Assembly: GCA_018398765.1 (NCBI GenBank)
Contig: JAHBMJ010004063.1
Location: 1 to 64,000 of the forward strand
Length of the DNA: 64,000 nt
Direction: 5' to 3'
Source of the DNA: Chromera velia
Lineage: Eukaryota > Sar > Chromeraceae
In this document: piece by piece, positions 46,233 to 59,248 of the stretch
Layout: every line of letters begins with the position of its first letter
Numbering within the stretch: position 1 is the stretch's first letter
Program-made: the position numbers and the translations under genes
Notes under the pieces: model-generated
Told to the model about the DNA's origin: nothing
The model's input: the letters and a program-made list of their open reading frames with translations, nothing else
Database searches by the model: none

Positions 46233-48565
46233 ATGTCCGGTTCCACAGAGATGGAAGAGGAGGGGAAGGAGGGCCTGCTGAATGCAGGACAAACAGAAAG
46301 GGAAAGAGCCATATCCGAGCAGCAGCAACGTATCAAACGACAACAAGACGAGTACTACCGTCAACTCTATCACGCTCAACAGCTGATGCGCCAGGCGCAA
46401 GAAACCTCCAAACGCGCCTACTTCTGTCAAATGCAAGCATCTGCCCTTGCTTTCCATGCGGCTCGCCTCCGTTTCTCCCAGGAGCAGCAATTCCTAAAAC
46501 AACAACAGCTGTACCTGATGGAACAGCAGCAGGCTGAGGCCAGACTCACGCTCTCAAACCCCCATTCCCACCTCGCAATTCCCGAAACCACAGTCCCACC
46601 AGTCCCCCCAACTGAGAATAACCTGGACAAAATATGGATTCGTGGATTTTTTGATGCTCTGTCTCAAGGGGGCCCGATGATGTGCGGACCGTCCAACGCA
46701 GTGATAGGACCCCCTCACGTCCCTTTCCCGACCATCCAAGGCACTCATCCACTTGCAATGCATGCACAGCAGCAGCAGCAAGAGAGGCTTCAGGTGTCTC
46801 AATCAGGTACCGATGGGGAGATGAATCTCTTCTCTTCCGTTGTCGCTGATCGGTGCAGAGATGAGCAGTCGGTCCTGTATTGTGAGGAGAGTGGTACCGG
46901 ACTGAGCTCCCTTTCCTCCGCATCCCCTCCATTCGTTCTACAAGAGGAGCACGCACGCTGTCTGACTGAGCCTCTCTCTGAGCAGGGTCGGAGCACTCCC
47001 ACTCGCACCCCCTCCGTGACATCTCCCCCGCCTCCCCCGAATGCGCATCAGACCCTTTCCGCGTCCTCTCTTTCTGATTTGATGCAGCAACCAGAAGCAG
47101 AGCCGCTGTCTGAGAGTGGATCTCTGTCTCTGTCTCTCTCTCAGTCGGGATCCTTCACTGTTGTCGCAGAAGACTTCCGTTTCTCCTTTTTGGACGGGGC
47201 GGGAGAAGAGAAGGAAGAAGACGAGGGCGCAAAGAAGGAGGGGCGACGACCATACGGCTTTTCCCTCTCGGACAGCAACGACGGACCGGCAGCCCGTTTG
47301 GCTCGGCTCAGCCGACGGTGTCGGTTGAGTACGGCGGATCCCTGGGACATCTGTAGTGAAGGGGAAGGGGAAACTCTGACTGAAGAAGGAGATAAATCAA
47401 TCTTCTTCTCTTTTCCCCCCCCGGGTCCCACAGACGGACCGCTCCTCCCGACCCCCAGTCCACTCCCATGGCCTCCTTTGCCTCCCAATCCATTCGCAGC
47501 GCCCCCTCTCGCAAACATGATAGAGGACACTCACACGGATCTTCAGACGCATCAGGTGCTGCCATCAAATCCCTTCACGGCTTCTCGTCCCTCCACTCTC
47601 TGGTTGCAGAGTGGCGGAATCCAACCGCCAACCGGGCTTCCTCCCGATCCCCCACAGGCCATCCCCTGCGGACAGCCGATCCCGCCTCCCCCCCCTCCAC
47701 CCCCTCCCCCTCCAGGCACCCCCCCTGGCAAACCGACGGGGCTTCCTCCTCCGCCACCGGGCACCCTCCCCGCAAAACTGATAGGCCTTCCCCCTCCCCC
47801 GCCGGGTACACACCCCAAACAGCTGATCGCACCTTCCCCACCCCCTGAACCCACCATCCCCTCTGGGCAGAATTCAGAAGAGATCTGTGCACAGTCAGGA
47901 GGGACAGGGAAGGGAAGGGAAGAGGCAGAGGGAACCGATGCCTCAGACTCTAGGCTTGTGCATGGGGGGGTTGAAGGGCAATCCGATGTGGCCGGAAAGA
48001 AAAAGGAGAGACAAAGCAGAAAGCAGAGCCAGGCACCAGCAGACGATGGCGGGATTTTGGTCCCCTTTTTCTCTTCGTCTGCGTCCTTTTTCAAGAGGAC
48101 CGACTGGGGTGGTCGGGAGGCTTCTGCAATGATGCCTGCTGCTCAGCCTGCAGGTATCGCTGAAGAGGTCGCAGCAGCACTCACTCGAAGGATCTTCTGT
48201 GCCTCCTCCTCCTCAGATCTCCAAGGCAAGAAGAAGAAGAAGAAGGGCAAGGGCGGTGCTGTCAGTCACACCGATACCTCAGGACATCCCCATGTGCCTC
48301 CTCTGTCTGATGCGCCCCCCCCATGCAACGAGGCCTCCGGTGGCGGCGCTGCTTCAGGGACCCACACAGCAGAGACAGCAGCAGACCCAAAGAGAGCAGG
48401 AGACCCCACGGCTCATGGGGGTGCGTTTGTGTATCGGCCCACAATGATGAACGACCATGAGCTGAACATCTTCAGGACGAAGATCTGTGAGTTACTGTAC
48501 GCCTGTGCATCAGTCTCTCTCTCTCTCTTTCTCTCTTTCTCCGCGCCCCCATCCTACACCCCTAG

Positions 48566-48617
<52 letters not shown>

Positions 48618-50780
48618 GTGAGTGAGTGAGTGAGTGTGCGTCGGTCTGTCTGTCTGTCTGCTTTTTTCGACGAGGCCTTGTAATTGTAGCTGACAATGCT
48701 CGCTGTCCGATCCGTCTTCTCACTTCCTGTTCGCCCCTCCTTTCCGCTTCCATACCTCTGTCTGGTCGATCGAAAGAATACTGCGTGTCTAGACTGCGTG
48801 GACGTGACACTTTGCACACAGCTATAGGTTGGTTGTTCCTGCATTCCTTGCAATGCCACGCATGCTACTGCATACACAAAAAGATGAAGTATATGTGAGA
48901 GCGCGTGTGTGCAGGTGACCGCTACCTGACCGCCAAGTGCGAATTTGGTGAAAGGTCAGTCCGTTTCCTTTCCTTTCGTTTCCTTTCCATGTGCGTTGGT
49001 TCACTCCGAATTTTTCTTGCAACGGGCGTCCGTCTGATGCTCATGCAAGGGAAGTGAAGGGAAAGGAGAGCGAATCAGCGCGTTACATGCTTTCATTTGC
49101 CCCAGATAGCTGGGAGTTCATGGGCCTTGTATCCCATTCGTACCTTTTGCTTCTTTCAGTCAGTAACACGTCTTCATCTCTGGCAGTGCCTGCCAGCCAG
49201 TGGTAAAGTGCACCGCGGGCATGACATTGTGCATATTTACGTTCATGTATGGGTGCAGGTGTCAGTTCTCTCACAATCCCAAGTGGGTGCGTCGCGCGCC
49301 GGTAAGCGTTCTTCTCTCTCTTTCCATCTGTCTATCTCTCTATCTACCTATCCATCTTTCCATCTTTCTATCTATTTTTCTTTTCTTCCTTTCTGCTTTT
49401 CTTCCTTCTTTCCTCCTCTCGCTTCCTTCACGACAGGCAGACACGAAGAAGAGATGGTCCGAAAGGAATAAAGCCGTCTTTCTTTCCATTTTCTACTTTC
49501 TCTTTCTTCACTCCTTTTCTCTGTGCTTTAATTTCCACAAGGAAACCAGGAAGCCAGTTGACGGTCCAATTGAACATGATGTCATTTGTCATGTTTTCCT
49601 TGCTGATGCAGTCTCGAAATGCCTCTCTCAGAATGTTGAAAGGGGATCATCTCTTTCGTTGTCCTCTGAGATCATGCAGTGAAGAGAAGAGAGCGCATGC
49701 ATGCGGTTTGCTTTCCACTGCAGTGATGAAATGACTGCCTGCTTTGTTGATGCGTGACTGCACGTATGTGTATGCAAATGTGTGAGTGGATGTTGTGAAT
49801 CTGCTTTAATTGCAGATGGGCGACCGAAACGGAACAGGAACAAAAGGATTGTCAGTCGCTTCTCCCGCCGTCTCCCTTGTCATCCTTCCTTCTCAAAGCA
49901 TTCATACCTTCGTGCCTTCCTTCCGGTTTACCTCTCTCATCTCACTTTTGGCATTCCAGTACTTCTTCTCGCTAATTTCTTTTCGTACACATCGGCATCT
50001 TATGATTGTATCACATGGATGCAGGATGTATCGTCCAGAGCTGTGCCCGTTCGTCTTCAGTTTGGGGGAGGAGGGAGAAGCGAACCCCATGAGGCATTGC
50101 CCCAACCAGGCGGGATGCACGATGGCCCACAGCAGAGAGGAACAGGTCTTCCATCCCCTCATGTACAAGCAGGTACGTAGACTACGTAACGTGCAATTCA
50201 CTCGACTTACTTAAATCAGGGGTGTGTAGATAGTAGTACTGGAACTTCAAGGGCCTCTACCAACTAACAATCAGACTGGTGACGAGACTGTCCAGATTCG
50301 GCTGAAAAGACGAAACAACAGTCAATACAGACGCACATGCAGCGATGGAAATTGAGCGTGAAATCCGAGTCGGATAGCTCCATCTATTCATTCTTCCATC
50401 CATCCAGACTTCCATCCTCCCTCAATCAACCTCATGGCATTGTTCTCGTCGAGGCTGTTCTTCTTCTCTTCAGTGAGAGAGACTCAGTCTGCAGATTGGT
50501 CCTTTGAAGCATACAGTGCATGCGAACCCACCCGCGTGTGGGGTGCGCTTAGGCAGCTGCAGCATTTAATTCAAGGGGAGATTGTCTCTGCATGTATCAG
50601 GGTCCATCAGGGTCCCCTCCGCCCCCCCCCGCGTGCAGAAAGAAAGCAATTGTCAATGCGAAAGGGTTGTAGTTCGACAGCTGCGCGTGCTGCCCGAGCT
50701 AGTGCACACCGCTCCCTTGCTTAGTAGACTGTGCTCCATATAGACCTCTTCAAACAGTACGTTCATTCCGCATTGCGTCT

Positions 50781-50814
<34 letters not shown>

Positions 50815-51455
50815 ACACACTCACACACACACACTGACACACACCGCATGTGTACTTGCAGATTATCTGCCATCTCCCGCGAATCGAATCAACCTCGCGA
50901 TGCATCCGGGGGGACTTCTGCCCTCTCGCACACGGGTATCTGGAGGTGTCTGGGAGGAATGTCTCGACCACACTGAAGCCAAAAGATGGGGTGGAGGAGG
51001 AAAAAGGGGGAGGGGAAAAGGGAAAACCTAGGGGGGAGAAGAGAGGGTCCCTTCCGTCCAGGTTGGGGGACCAGCCCCTCCACCTGGGTCTGCCCCTGGG
51101 TTGCAGTCTGAACAGGATGAAGACAGGTCACTGCTTTGGGACGGACGTTGGGTGTCCTTGTGACCTCCTCCTTTCCTCTGTGCCGGCTTCACATCATCAG
51201 CCTGTTGAGGGAGTCTCAGAGAGAGACGGTGAGCAGATCATGACGGAGGCACAGAGACTGACCCTCCCGCGGCTCTACGAAGTGGAGGAGTCGGCTGACG
51301 ACGAAGCGCGCAGAAAGTGGGAAGAGAAGAGGAGAATAGGCCGCGAGGCCTCTGAGAGGAACAGGCTGAACATGGCCACCCGCCCTCAGGGAGAGAAGTT
51401 TCTTCTCTGCACGGCCGCGCGGATTCCAGTGCAGAGAAAGAAGAAAGATACCTGA
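46233..51455 (+). CDS. Three-finger CCCH zinc protein, Unkempt-like, 6 exons, about 1,037 aa
   Basis: Exons: 46233-48486, 48915-48954, 49259-49301, 49816-49850 (short, least certain), 50025-50172 and 50862-51455, in phase. Finger 1 starts at C752 (CDRYLTAKCEFGER then CQFSH), split by an intron. Finger 2 is C798-x17-C-x5-C-x3-H826 followed by VFHPLMYK. Finger 3 is C843-x10-C-x5-C-x3-H864 (CIRGDFCPLAHG). The HPxxYK link between CCCH fingers is typical of Unkempt and plant C3H RNA-binding proteins, so RNA binding is the inferred role. The 750-residue N-terminal part has a Gln-rich coiled coil (residues about 20-100), Ser-rich tracts and a poly-Pro block near 47.7 kb with repeated GLPPPPPGT units. 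The C-terminal 190 residues are charged, with no recognised domain. Confidence 0.8.
48563..48655. repeat. Compound microsatellite in CCCH intron 1
   Basis: (TG)n, then (AG)n, then (GAGT)n and (TCTG)n follow each other at about 48568-48658, just inside the intron that begins at 48487. A (CA)n tract at about 50783-50845 sits before the last exon of the same gene. Confidence 0.95.
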
Positions 51456-53829
51456 GACCGAACGGTACAGGCCGTGTGTCCATCAATAACCTCCCTCCAT
51501 GCATCCCCACACTTGTCCGTCTGTCTGTTTCTCTAATTCTCCCAGCATGCCATCACTGTCCCTCCCTCCCCTGTTGCCTGCCTGTCAGTGGCCCTTCGAG
51601 GGCTCCGATTCTGTCTGTCTGTCTGTCTGTCTGTTGCATGCATCTCTCTGGCTGGTAACGGTTTCGTTGTGGGGGGAGTGGAAGGAAAAAGAAGGAAGGG
51701 GGGCTGTGGGCAGCTGCCTTTCTCTCTCTGTTTGAGTTGTGGCGGGGGGGACTGGAAGAAAAGGGGACGGAAGGGGAGGGGAGGGGCTCGGAGGCTTGCG
51801 GCGAAGACCTTGCCCTCCTGAGATTTCCTTCCTGTCTTCCATTCAGTGCCTGACTGATTGAGAGGATCAACGTGGAAGAAATGGAGCTCAAGGGAATGAC
51901 ATCCCGTCGCAGAGAGATGCATAGAAGACCGGCCACAGCTCTATGTTGGAGCCAGAACAGTGGCAATACTCTTCTGTTTTTTCATTCTTCGTAACCTGTG
52001 AAAATGAATCAAAAAATGAATGAACGAAAGAAAAAGTAGGTGACTCTCTTCCTTCGGCCATTTGAAGGAGCAGACGGAAGAGCAACAAAATAAATAAATG
52101 GATGAATGGATGGATGGATGAATGCGTGCTTGAAGGGGTTTGTCAACAAAAAAAAAGAATGAACATACACATTTTTTGGTCAGCCATGCAAGAGAATGAG
52201 GGCATATTTTGAGTGGGTGATGGGAGGGTTGATCGATCTTGGTCGGGGTCGATCGAACAAAGCCATTGATTCCTCCTGTGAGATTGTCTGCTCGAGCAGA
52301 GGACTCGGGAAGGCGACACACCATTTCTCTAATGTATGCATGCTGAGGAAGACAGAAGGGAAGATCGGCTTGATAGAGCACGGCAAGCTGACGAGAATGG
52401 AAGGGGATAGTTGGATGGACGGATCCATGCGTGAGTGCGGGTGTAAAGAGCCGACATCATTCCTTCACGAACGAGCGAGACAGCACTTTTTTTTCTCAGA
52501 TCAGAGCAAAGACGCAGAAGCGTACAGGCCAGCGAAGACAATTTTTGTGCGTGAATGCTCAACAGCACAAACAATCACCGAGAAGCACTTATAGAGATCA
52601 AGAGATCAAAGGGATGCAAATCAATATTGAAATTTTGTTTGTGCCTGGTCTTTGAAGTTGACGCTGAGCGACGCTGAGTCACAGTTCACCTGGCAACTTT
52701 GAATGGATGCGAGCGTGTTGGCTTGTTGCCCTTATCTTGTCCCTCTGGGTTAAATGTTTCTGACACTCAAGCAGGTCAAGCTGGATTCCGCAAGCTCAAA
52801 GGCTAAGTCTGTACACGCACATGCACTTTGTTTCTCTTTTACATGGACATGTTCACGTACCACGGTAACAGGCTCTGACCGTGTCGATGGATGAAGTCTG
52901 ACCTAGAGTCTGACGGCTGTGGCCATATTTCAAGACAACATTTTTCTTCAATTGAACGCATCATACATAGGCAAATCTATAGCATTTTCTATAACACTTT
53001 TTCATAATTAAATTAAAAACAAGGTAAAGTAAGTGAAATGCTGTTACAAACAATCGAACTGCCCCGTATACCTTACCGCGAAACATTAAACATATAATAA
53101 TTCCAATGATTCCATTAATGAAATTAAATTAATTATTGGTCGATCACGATAGCGTATGATGATGATAATTTATTTTATTTTTTGAATCATTAATTATAAA
53201 ATTTTAAGGAATCTAGTAAGGAATAAATATGCGTGGAATCTCTACATGTATAGTTGTACATGTGTAAGCTGACGTCCGATCTAGCGTCCGATAGTGGGTC
53301 GCGGGCAGAACGGCGATAACTAGTGCTACAGATCGAGTCTAGAGCACCAGTAAATCACTTATCACTTAACCCGGAACGTTAATGCTATCCTATGTTATAA
53401 CATTCATTAAAAGAACTTTTCATTTAATGTTTGCTAGTTCAATAAAAAAAATTAGAATAAAGCTCAAATTTGACTTTAACTTCCAATGAAAAGTCATCGA
53501 AAACTAAAATTAAAACTTAATTGCTCTATAGCTTCATTGTCTGGACGCTCACTGCAATCGAGCTGATAAATACACATGTATCATTGTATCTAGACATGTA
53601 TGCGAATAGCGATGGCGCGTACGTTATACTCAAAGTCCTACTCATAGTTATGCATAATCAGTATAATCCTAGGTATAGTCCCGATCTCACTATTTGAGCT
53701 GGGCCCTGAGCTGGTTCTTGCTCACTACCAATAGGTATCCGAGTATCGTATCTTGTATTTGTACACGTAAGCCGGCTCGAACTGGGGCTGGGGCGCTTTG
53801 ACACATGTTAATGCTTTGGTTCCGATTCC
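51456..53829. other. Intergenic region between convergent genes
   Basis: The CCCH gene and the metacaspase gene end towards each other here. 51.5-52.7 kb has mixed composition with (TCTG)n at about 51613-51635 and (ATGG)n-like DNA at about 52096-52122. 52.9-53.65 kb is strongly AT-rich with no coding signal. The two 3' UTRs lie at the edges. No RNA gene was recognised. Confidence 0.55.
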
Positions 53830-56800
53830 TCAGAATAGAAGATCGCCCATAATGTCGCCAAGAATCGCACCAGCAATTACCCCTCCGGCAACAGCGGCGC
53901 CGACACCGAGCATACCCCCCAGAGGTGTGCCTGCAATGCAGGTGTGAAGGAAAACAACGAGATTCACTGCTACGTACGTCGTACATACCTATCATGCAAA
54001 AGAAAGAAGGCTGGGCCGACCCAGCCCTGGTGAGACACCTGTCTCTACCAAGATAATTGCATAGCAACACCTACAAGAGGGCACCGAAAGGACTCATCAT
54101 AGAAGAAAACTACACACGCTTTAGTCTCAAAAATGATTGGGCCTGAACTGCCTGAACGAATAGGGGACGAAGATGAAGAGGAAAAACAGGGGAGCTGATG
54201 AGTTTAATCAGACAAAAGCTGAAACAAAGCTGCAGAACCAAAAGACGCATAAAGCACATCTGACGGACATGAACTTTTTCCCCTGCCTTCGATCAGAGGA
54301 TCTTCACTGATCGCTTCGAATTGTATTCATATTTTGACATACAGACGGGACCACGCTGTATTCATATACAGACGGGGCAACGCACCTGCAAGGCCTGCAT
54401 TCGCCTTTCTCTTGGGCCTGCGGCGCCGCCCGGGTTGCGGCGGCGGTCTTCCGATGTACTGGTTCATGTTCGGGTGTATGTCGTCGAAAGCGAAGGGTCT
54501 GTTGATGTCGAACTGTTGGGAGGAGGAGAGCTGGGGCTTTTGGGGGAACCTGGGGGCAAACAATCGGGAGGGAGGAATTAAGGAGAGAGGGAGGAGCGCA
54601 GGAAGAAATAAGAGAGCTAGGACTGAGGGGGCCTGATGGAGTGACAGATAGACTACGACTTTCCTTCACTTTCTAGCACCATGCACAAAAGTTCTTTTCC
54701 GAATCTTGTGAGAGCAGTGCGTCGTGCAAATCCTCAAGACCATCGCCAGGCCAGCTTGTATTCAAGCTCTTGTGGCATCTTTTACGGGCAAAGAGAACTA
54801 TAAGCACACTGGAAGACACGGAGAGACGAAATGCAGCAGAAGATGCGCAAGCAAGTCTGCATGCACAACGGGACTCGAGTGTTCTGGAAACCTTTGATCA
54901 CTCTCTCTCTGACTTCACTTATTTCTTCCTTCCTTCCTTCCTAGTTTTCAAGGCAATATCATACAGAGGCGTGGGGCGAGAGCGACAGATCGACATACAA
55001 ACTATCACAGAGGCACACAGACTGACAGACAGACAGACAGACTACATGTTTCTTCTTCTCCCTCATTTTCTTTAGACAGACAGACAGACTATATGTTTCT
55101 TCTTCTCCCTTATTTTCTTTAGACAGACAGACAGACTATATGTTTCTTCTTCTCCCTTATTTTCTTCAGACAGACAGACAGACAGACAGACAGACTGTAT
55201 GGTTTCTTTCCCTCCTTCTCTTCAGACAGACAGACAGACAGACAGGCAGGCAGGCACACAGACGGACCCTCTGTTCCTCAAGTTCCTGTGCAGGTTGTTC
55301 ATCAGTTGGGGATATGTCTGGTTGTACGGGTTGGAAGTGCACGCTGCACAGAAAGCGGTCGTCATCGCCCCCCCAGGCGCTGAGTAGAATTTCCCAGCGG
55401 CATCTGCTGAAACGTCGTCGTCCTCACATCTGCACAGACGGACGGATGGAGACATCAACCGATGCAAAACAATCAGCTGAAAAAGAGAATACACCTATTC
55501 GAAGTCTTTATGTATCTGCTTATTGGTCCGAAGTGGTAAGAAAGTCACCTTCTCGTCAATATGAACACGTTTCGCTCTTTCTGTACTGCTCCGTTTTTTT
55601 TCTTCCTCTTCAATCAATGCCAGGGATCGAATGATGCTTGTCTGGCTCTTCTTTCGATTCTTTTCTTTTCTCTCAGTTTCGGACTCTCCTCCGTTCTTTC
55701 GCTCCAAAGTACTTCTAAACCTGACCGACAGAGCTTCTTTCTTCTCGCACCAAGACGAGGCAGGCAACCCTGACCCAAAACAAGTCATTCCTCCATAACA
55801 CAGAAAAAGAAGGCCCTCACCCGCTGATGAGCATCACGTCTGCATGCAAGAACACCCCCCCCGTGTCCTGAGTCCACCGCCAGCCCCCGTAGGACTCCAA
55901 CAGGAAAGGGAGGTCCAAGCCTGCATGCAGACAGTCAGGCAGTCAGTCAGTCAGTCAGTCAGGCAGGCAGGCAGGCAGGCAGGCAAAAAGACAGATAGAA
56001 AGAAACACTTCAAAGTCTTTGCAAAAGCTAGCACTGCGGTGGAAGACCGGCACGAAAAAAGAAGCAAGTGGGGAACCAAAAAACAAGAAGTTTTGAATAG
56101 AGGTGAGCTGAGAGGTGTGCGGGTGCCTGTCTGTGTGTATTTGTGAACGAGTGAGTTGGTGCGTGCTTGCGTCGCTGAATGACTTCGTACGATGTTGGTG
56201 CGTGTGTGCACTTGCGTCGCCAAAATTGCCTGTACTACCGGAATGCAGGCCCGCACTCTCTTTGCGAAGCCTCCAACCTCCCAGACACGAAAGCAATTCT
56301 GCTTGTGGGTTCGGAGGGCTGTTGGATACTCTTGAGAGCCGACTCGCTCACAGTAATTTACAATGGTCAATTCAAAGGTGCGCCCACATACAAGAACTTG
56401 ATCTATCACAAGTGCACATCAAAACAAAGTGAAAGGAAAGAAAGAAGAAACATCTCGAAGGTACCGATACCCTCCCCATCACCCACCCACCCCCCGACCT
56501 GTTCCTGAGTGACAGCAGTCCATGATGGCCGTCAGACGGACACCCGCGGGGAGGGGGGCAACCAGACATCGGTTCAGCTGCGGGGGGGAAGGGAGAGGGA
56601 AGGCTTCTAGAATTTACACGAGGATCCGGGCGTAGACAAGGCATCCATCCAAGAGATCGATCAATTCTCTACATCAGAAGAGGGAGCGACCGATGGAGGA
56701 ATCGAAGTGGAAGTGGTCTCTGGCTTTTCCGAGAAAAGAGACGACACTGCGGCAAGGAGGCGAAATGTTTGGCATGTACAAGAAACGAAACGGGCACTCT

Positions 56801-57679
56801 GCGCGCGTTGTCCGCGTCTTAAATTTACTTGTTGAATTGATCTTCAACTAACCTCGGCCTGTGCATTCGGTGAACGTTTATGAAATGAAAACAAGACGAG
56901 TGTTCTCTCACTCATATCCATCGATTCAAATCGGATAGTCTCACAGAGAGACGGGCAACCTTCCTTCACGTCCGTTGGTGCTCTTTGTCGACCCTGTGTC
57001 TTCCCGTTGCTTTTGGTTTCTGCCAACCCCTCGGAGATATGAAGCGCTTCACATGAATGAACTCTTTCTTCTCTTTTGCCCCCCTCAACAACCCCTGGCT
57101 ACCAGGTGGTCGGTCCACTTCACCCCCTCTGCCCTCAGTGGAACGAGGCTAATGATCTCATAACGTAGTCAGCAGACAATCATGCCAGTGTAAAACCATC
57201 GTGCGACTTTGTTGCCAGCCAGTCTGCCTGGTTTAATTATTCTTTTCTTCCTTCATTTATTCTTGCATGCGTTAATTCACCTGGGCCCTCCCTCGGCACA
57301 CAACACTGACTCACTGACTGACTACCTGCACGCACGCCAGCTCACCAACGCACCTCGTCGTCCGTGATCATTCCGGCTCTCTGGAAGTCCACAGGCAGAA
57401 TCGTCTCGTTCAATCCGTCCTCCTCCTGGCCCTGTATTCATTCATTCATTCAGCCATTCATTCATTCATTCATTCATCCATTCATTCATTCATTCCTTCT
57501 CATTCATTCATCCATTCATTCATTCATTCATTCAACCATTCATTCATTCAACAATTCATTCATTCATTCCTTCTCATTCCTTCATTCATTCATTCATTCA
57601 TTCATTCATTCTCATTCATTCATTCTCATTCATTCATTCATTCATTCATTCATTCATTCATTCATTCATTCATTCATTC

Positions 57680-57712
<33 letters not shown>

Positions 57713-57964
57713 GGCAGACAGAGAACCAAGACTGCCAGTGTGTCTAAAATTAGGCCATTTAATTTGTATTATTTCTCTTGCTGACGTCACACCAGCTGTT
57801 TGGACGTCAACCTCGAAGTCGAGGGAAGGACCAAGGATCGCAAGAGAGGACCGAAGAAGGAGGCGGAAAGGAGAAAATAAAGATGAAGAAGGGACATGGA
57901 AGAATAAGCAAACGAAAGTAAGCACAAGAAAATCACTGTTCGAGATACCAAATGCAGAAAAACG

Positions 57965-57999
<35 letters not shown>

Positions 58000-59105
58000 C
58001 ACACACATACACACACACACACACACACACCACATACACACACACACAAATTCCTAAGCAAAGACACAGACAGCCGGAACGAAGACATTCACACACCGTA
58101 GGGTCTTCCTGCTGCGCCCCATGACCAGAAAAGTGGAAGAAGAGGACGTCCCCTGGTTGGGCTCCGTCGGTGAGCCAGCGGATCGCGGTCATCATGTTCT
58201 GCCTCGTCGGAACGAATCTGCGCAAAAGAGAAGCAAGCAACAGAGCTAGCGGAAAAGCGGGTTTCATCTTCCGTTTTTTTCTGCGCAGACACACACATGG
58301 CACAAGTGAAATATATCGGATTGAGGAGACATGCAGGAGAGGATCCACTGGGTACGCCCTACCATTCCCTGTTCGACCCACGCCCCAGGAAACAACCGTG
58401 CACTCCCTCTCCCTGTTTTCATCTGAGGACACCCCCCTTTTCCTTTTGATCCGAAGAACGCTAATCTTTTGTACCTACTCAAAACGGAGAGAAGCAGGGA
58501 GTCAGATAAGCAGAAAATTGAGTCATCAAGTTCACTTTCATGTAAGCACAAAGAGGTTGAGAATGAAAGGACCTATCCAGAAACCTAGCCGAGAAACCCA
58601 CGAACCATCCACCCAACCCGAGGAGCCGGATTGACCGAGCTAAAAAGAGGCCTACCTGGGATCCCTCTGGTCGTCCGTCAGAGTGACCATTGTGTACTGA
58701 GTGTCGGCAAACCCGTACAGACTGCACAACAGGTTCTTCATTGACTGCACACACCCAAAAGGAGAGAAAGCAGAAAGGCAGCAGAAGTGTACTTCATCCC
58801 AACGGACACAAAGTACACGATCCTTATTGATAACAGAAATAAATGAAGAGAGATGACCCCTCACCCATCCATTCATCAACCCAGCCATTCATCCACGGAT
58901 ATGTGTCAGTCTACCCACCAACTTCTCTTTTCTTTCCTCTTGCGGGCTTCCCCCACAACCCACCGCTGATTCCCTGAATGATCACACACACTAGATACAG
59001 ACAGACCTTCGTGTCATTGATGCATCCTCGCAGGGAGGCGCGAGTTCCAAAATAGTTTATGCCGATAAAGAGGGCCTTTTTCCTGCCACTTGGCTGCAGC
59101 AACCG

Positions 59106-59142
<37 letters not shown>

Positions 59143-59167
59143 GACACACACACACACACACACAGAG

Positions 59168-59248
<81 letters not shown>

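Noticed and set aside
55844-56146. Plus-strand ORFs over 54.3-61.7 kb, many with Thr-His or Gln-Thr-Asp repeats
   Set aside because: They are shadows of the minus-strand metacaspase exons and of intron microsatellites.
57430-57722. CRISPR-like or satellite array
   Set aside because: It is a plain (CATT)n and (CAGA)n microsatellite inside an intron, with no spacers.
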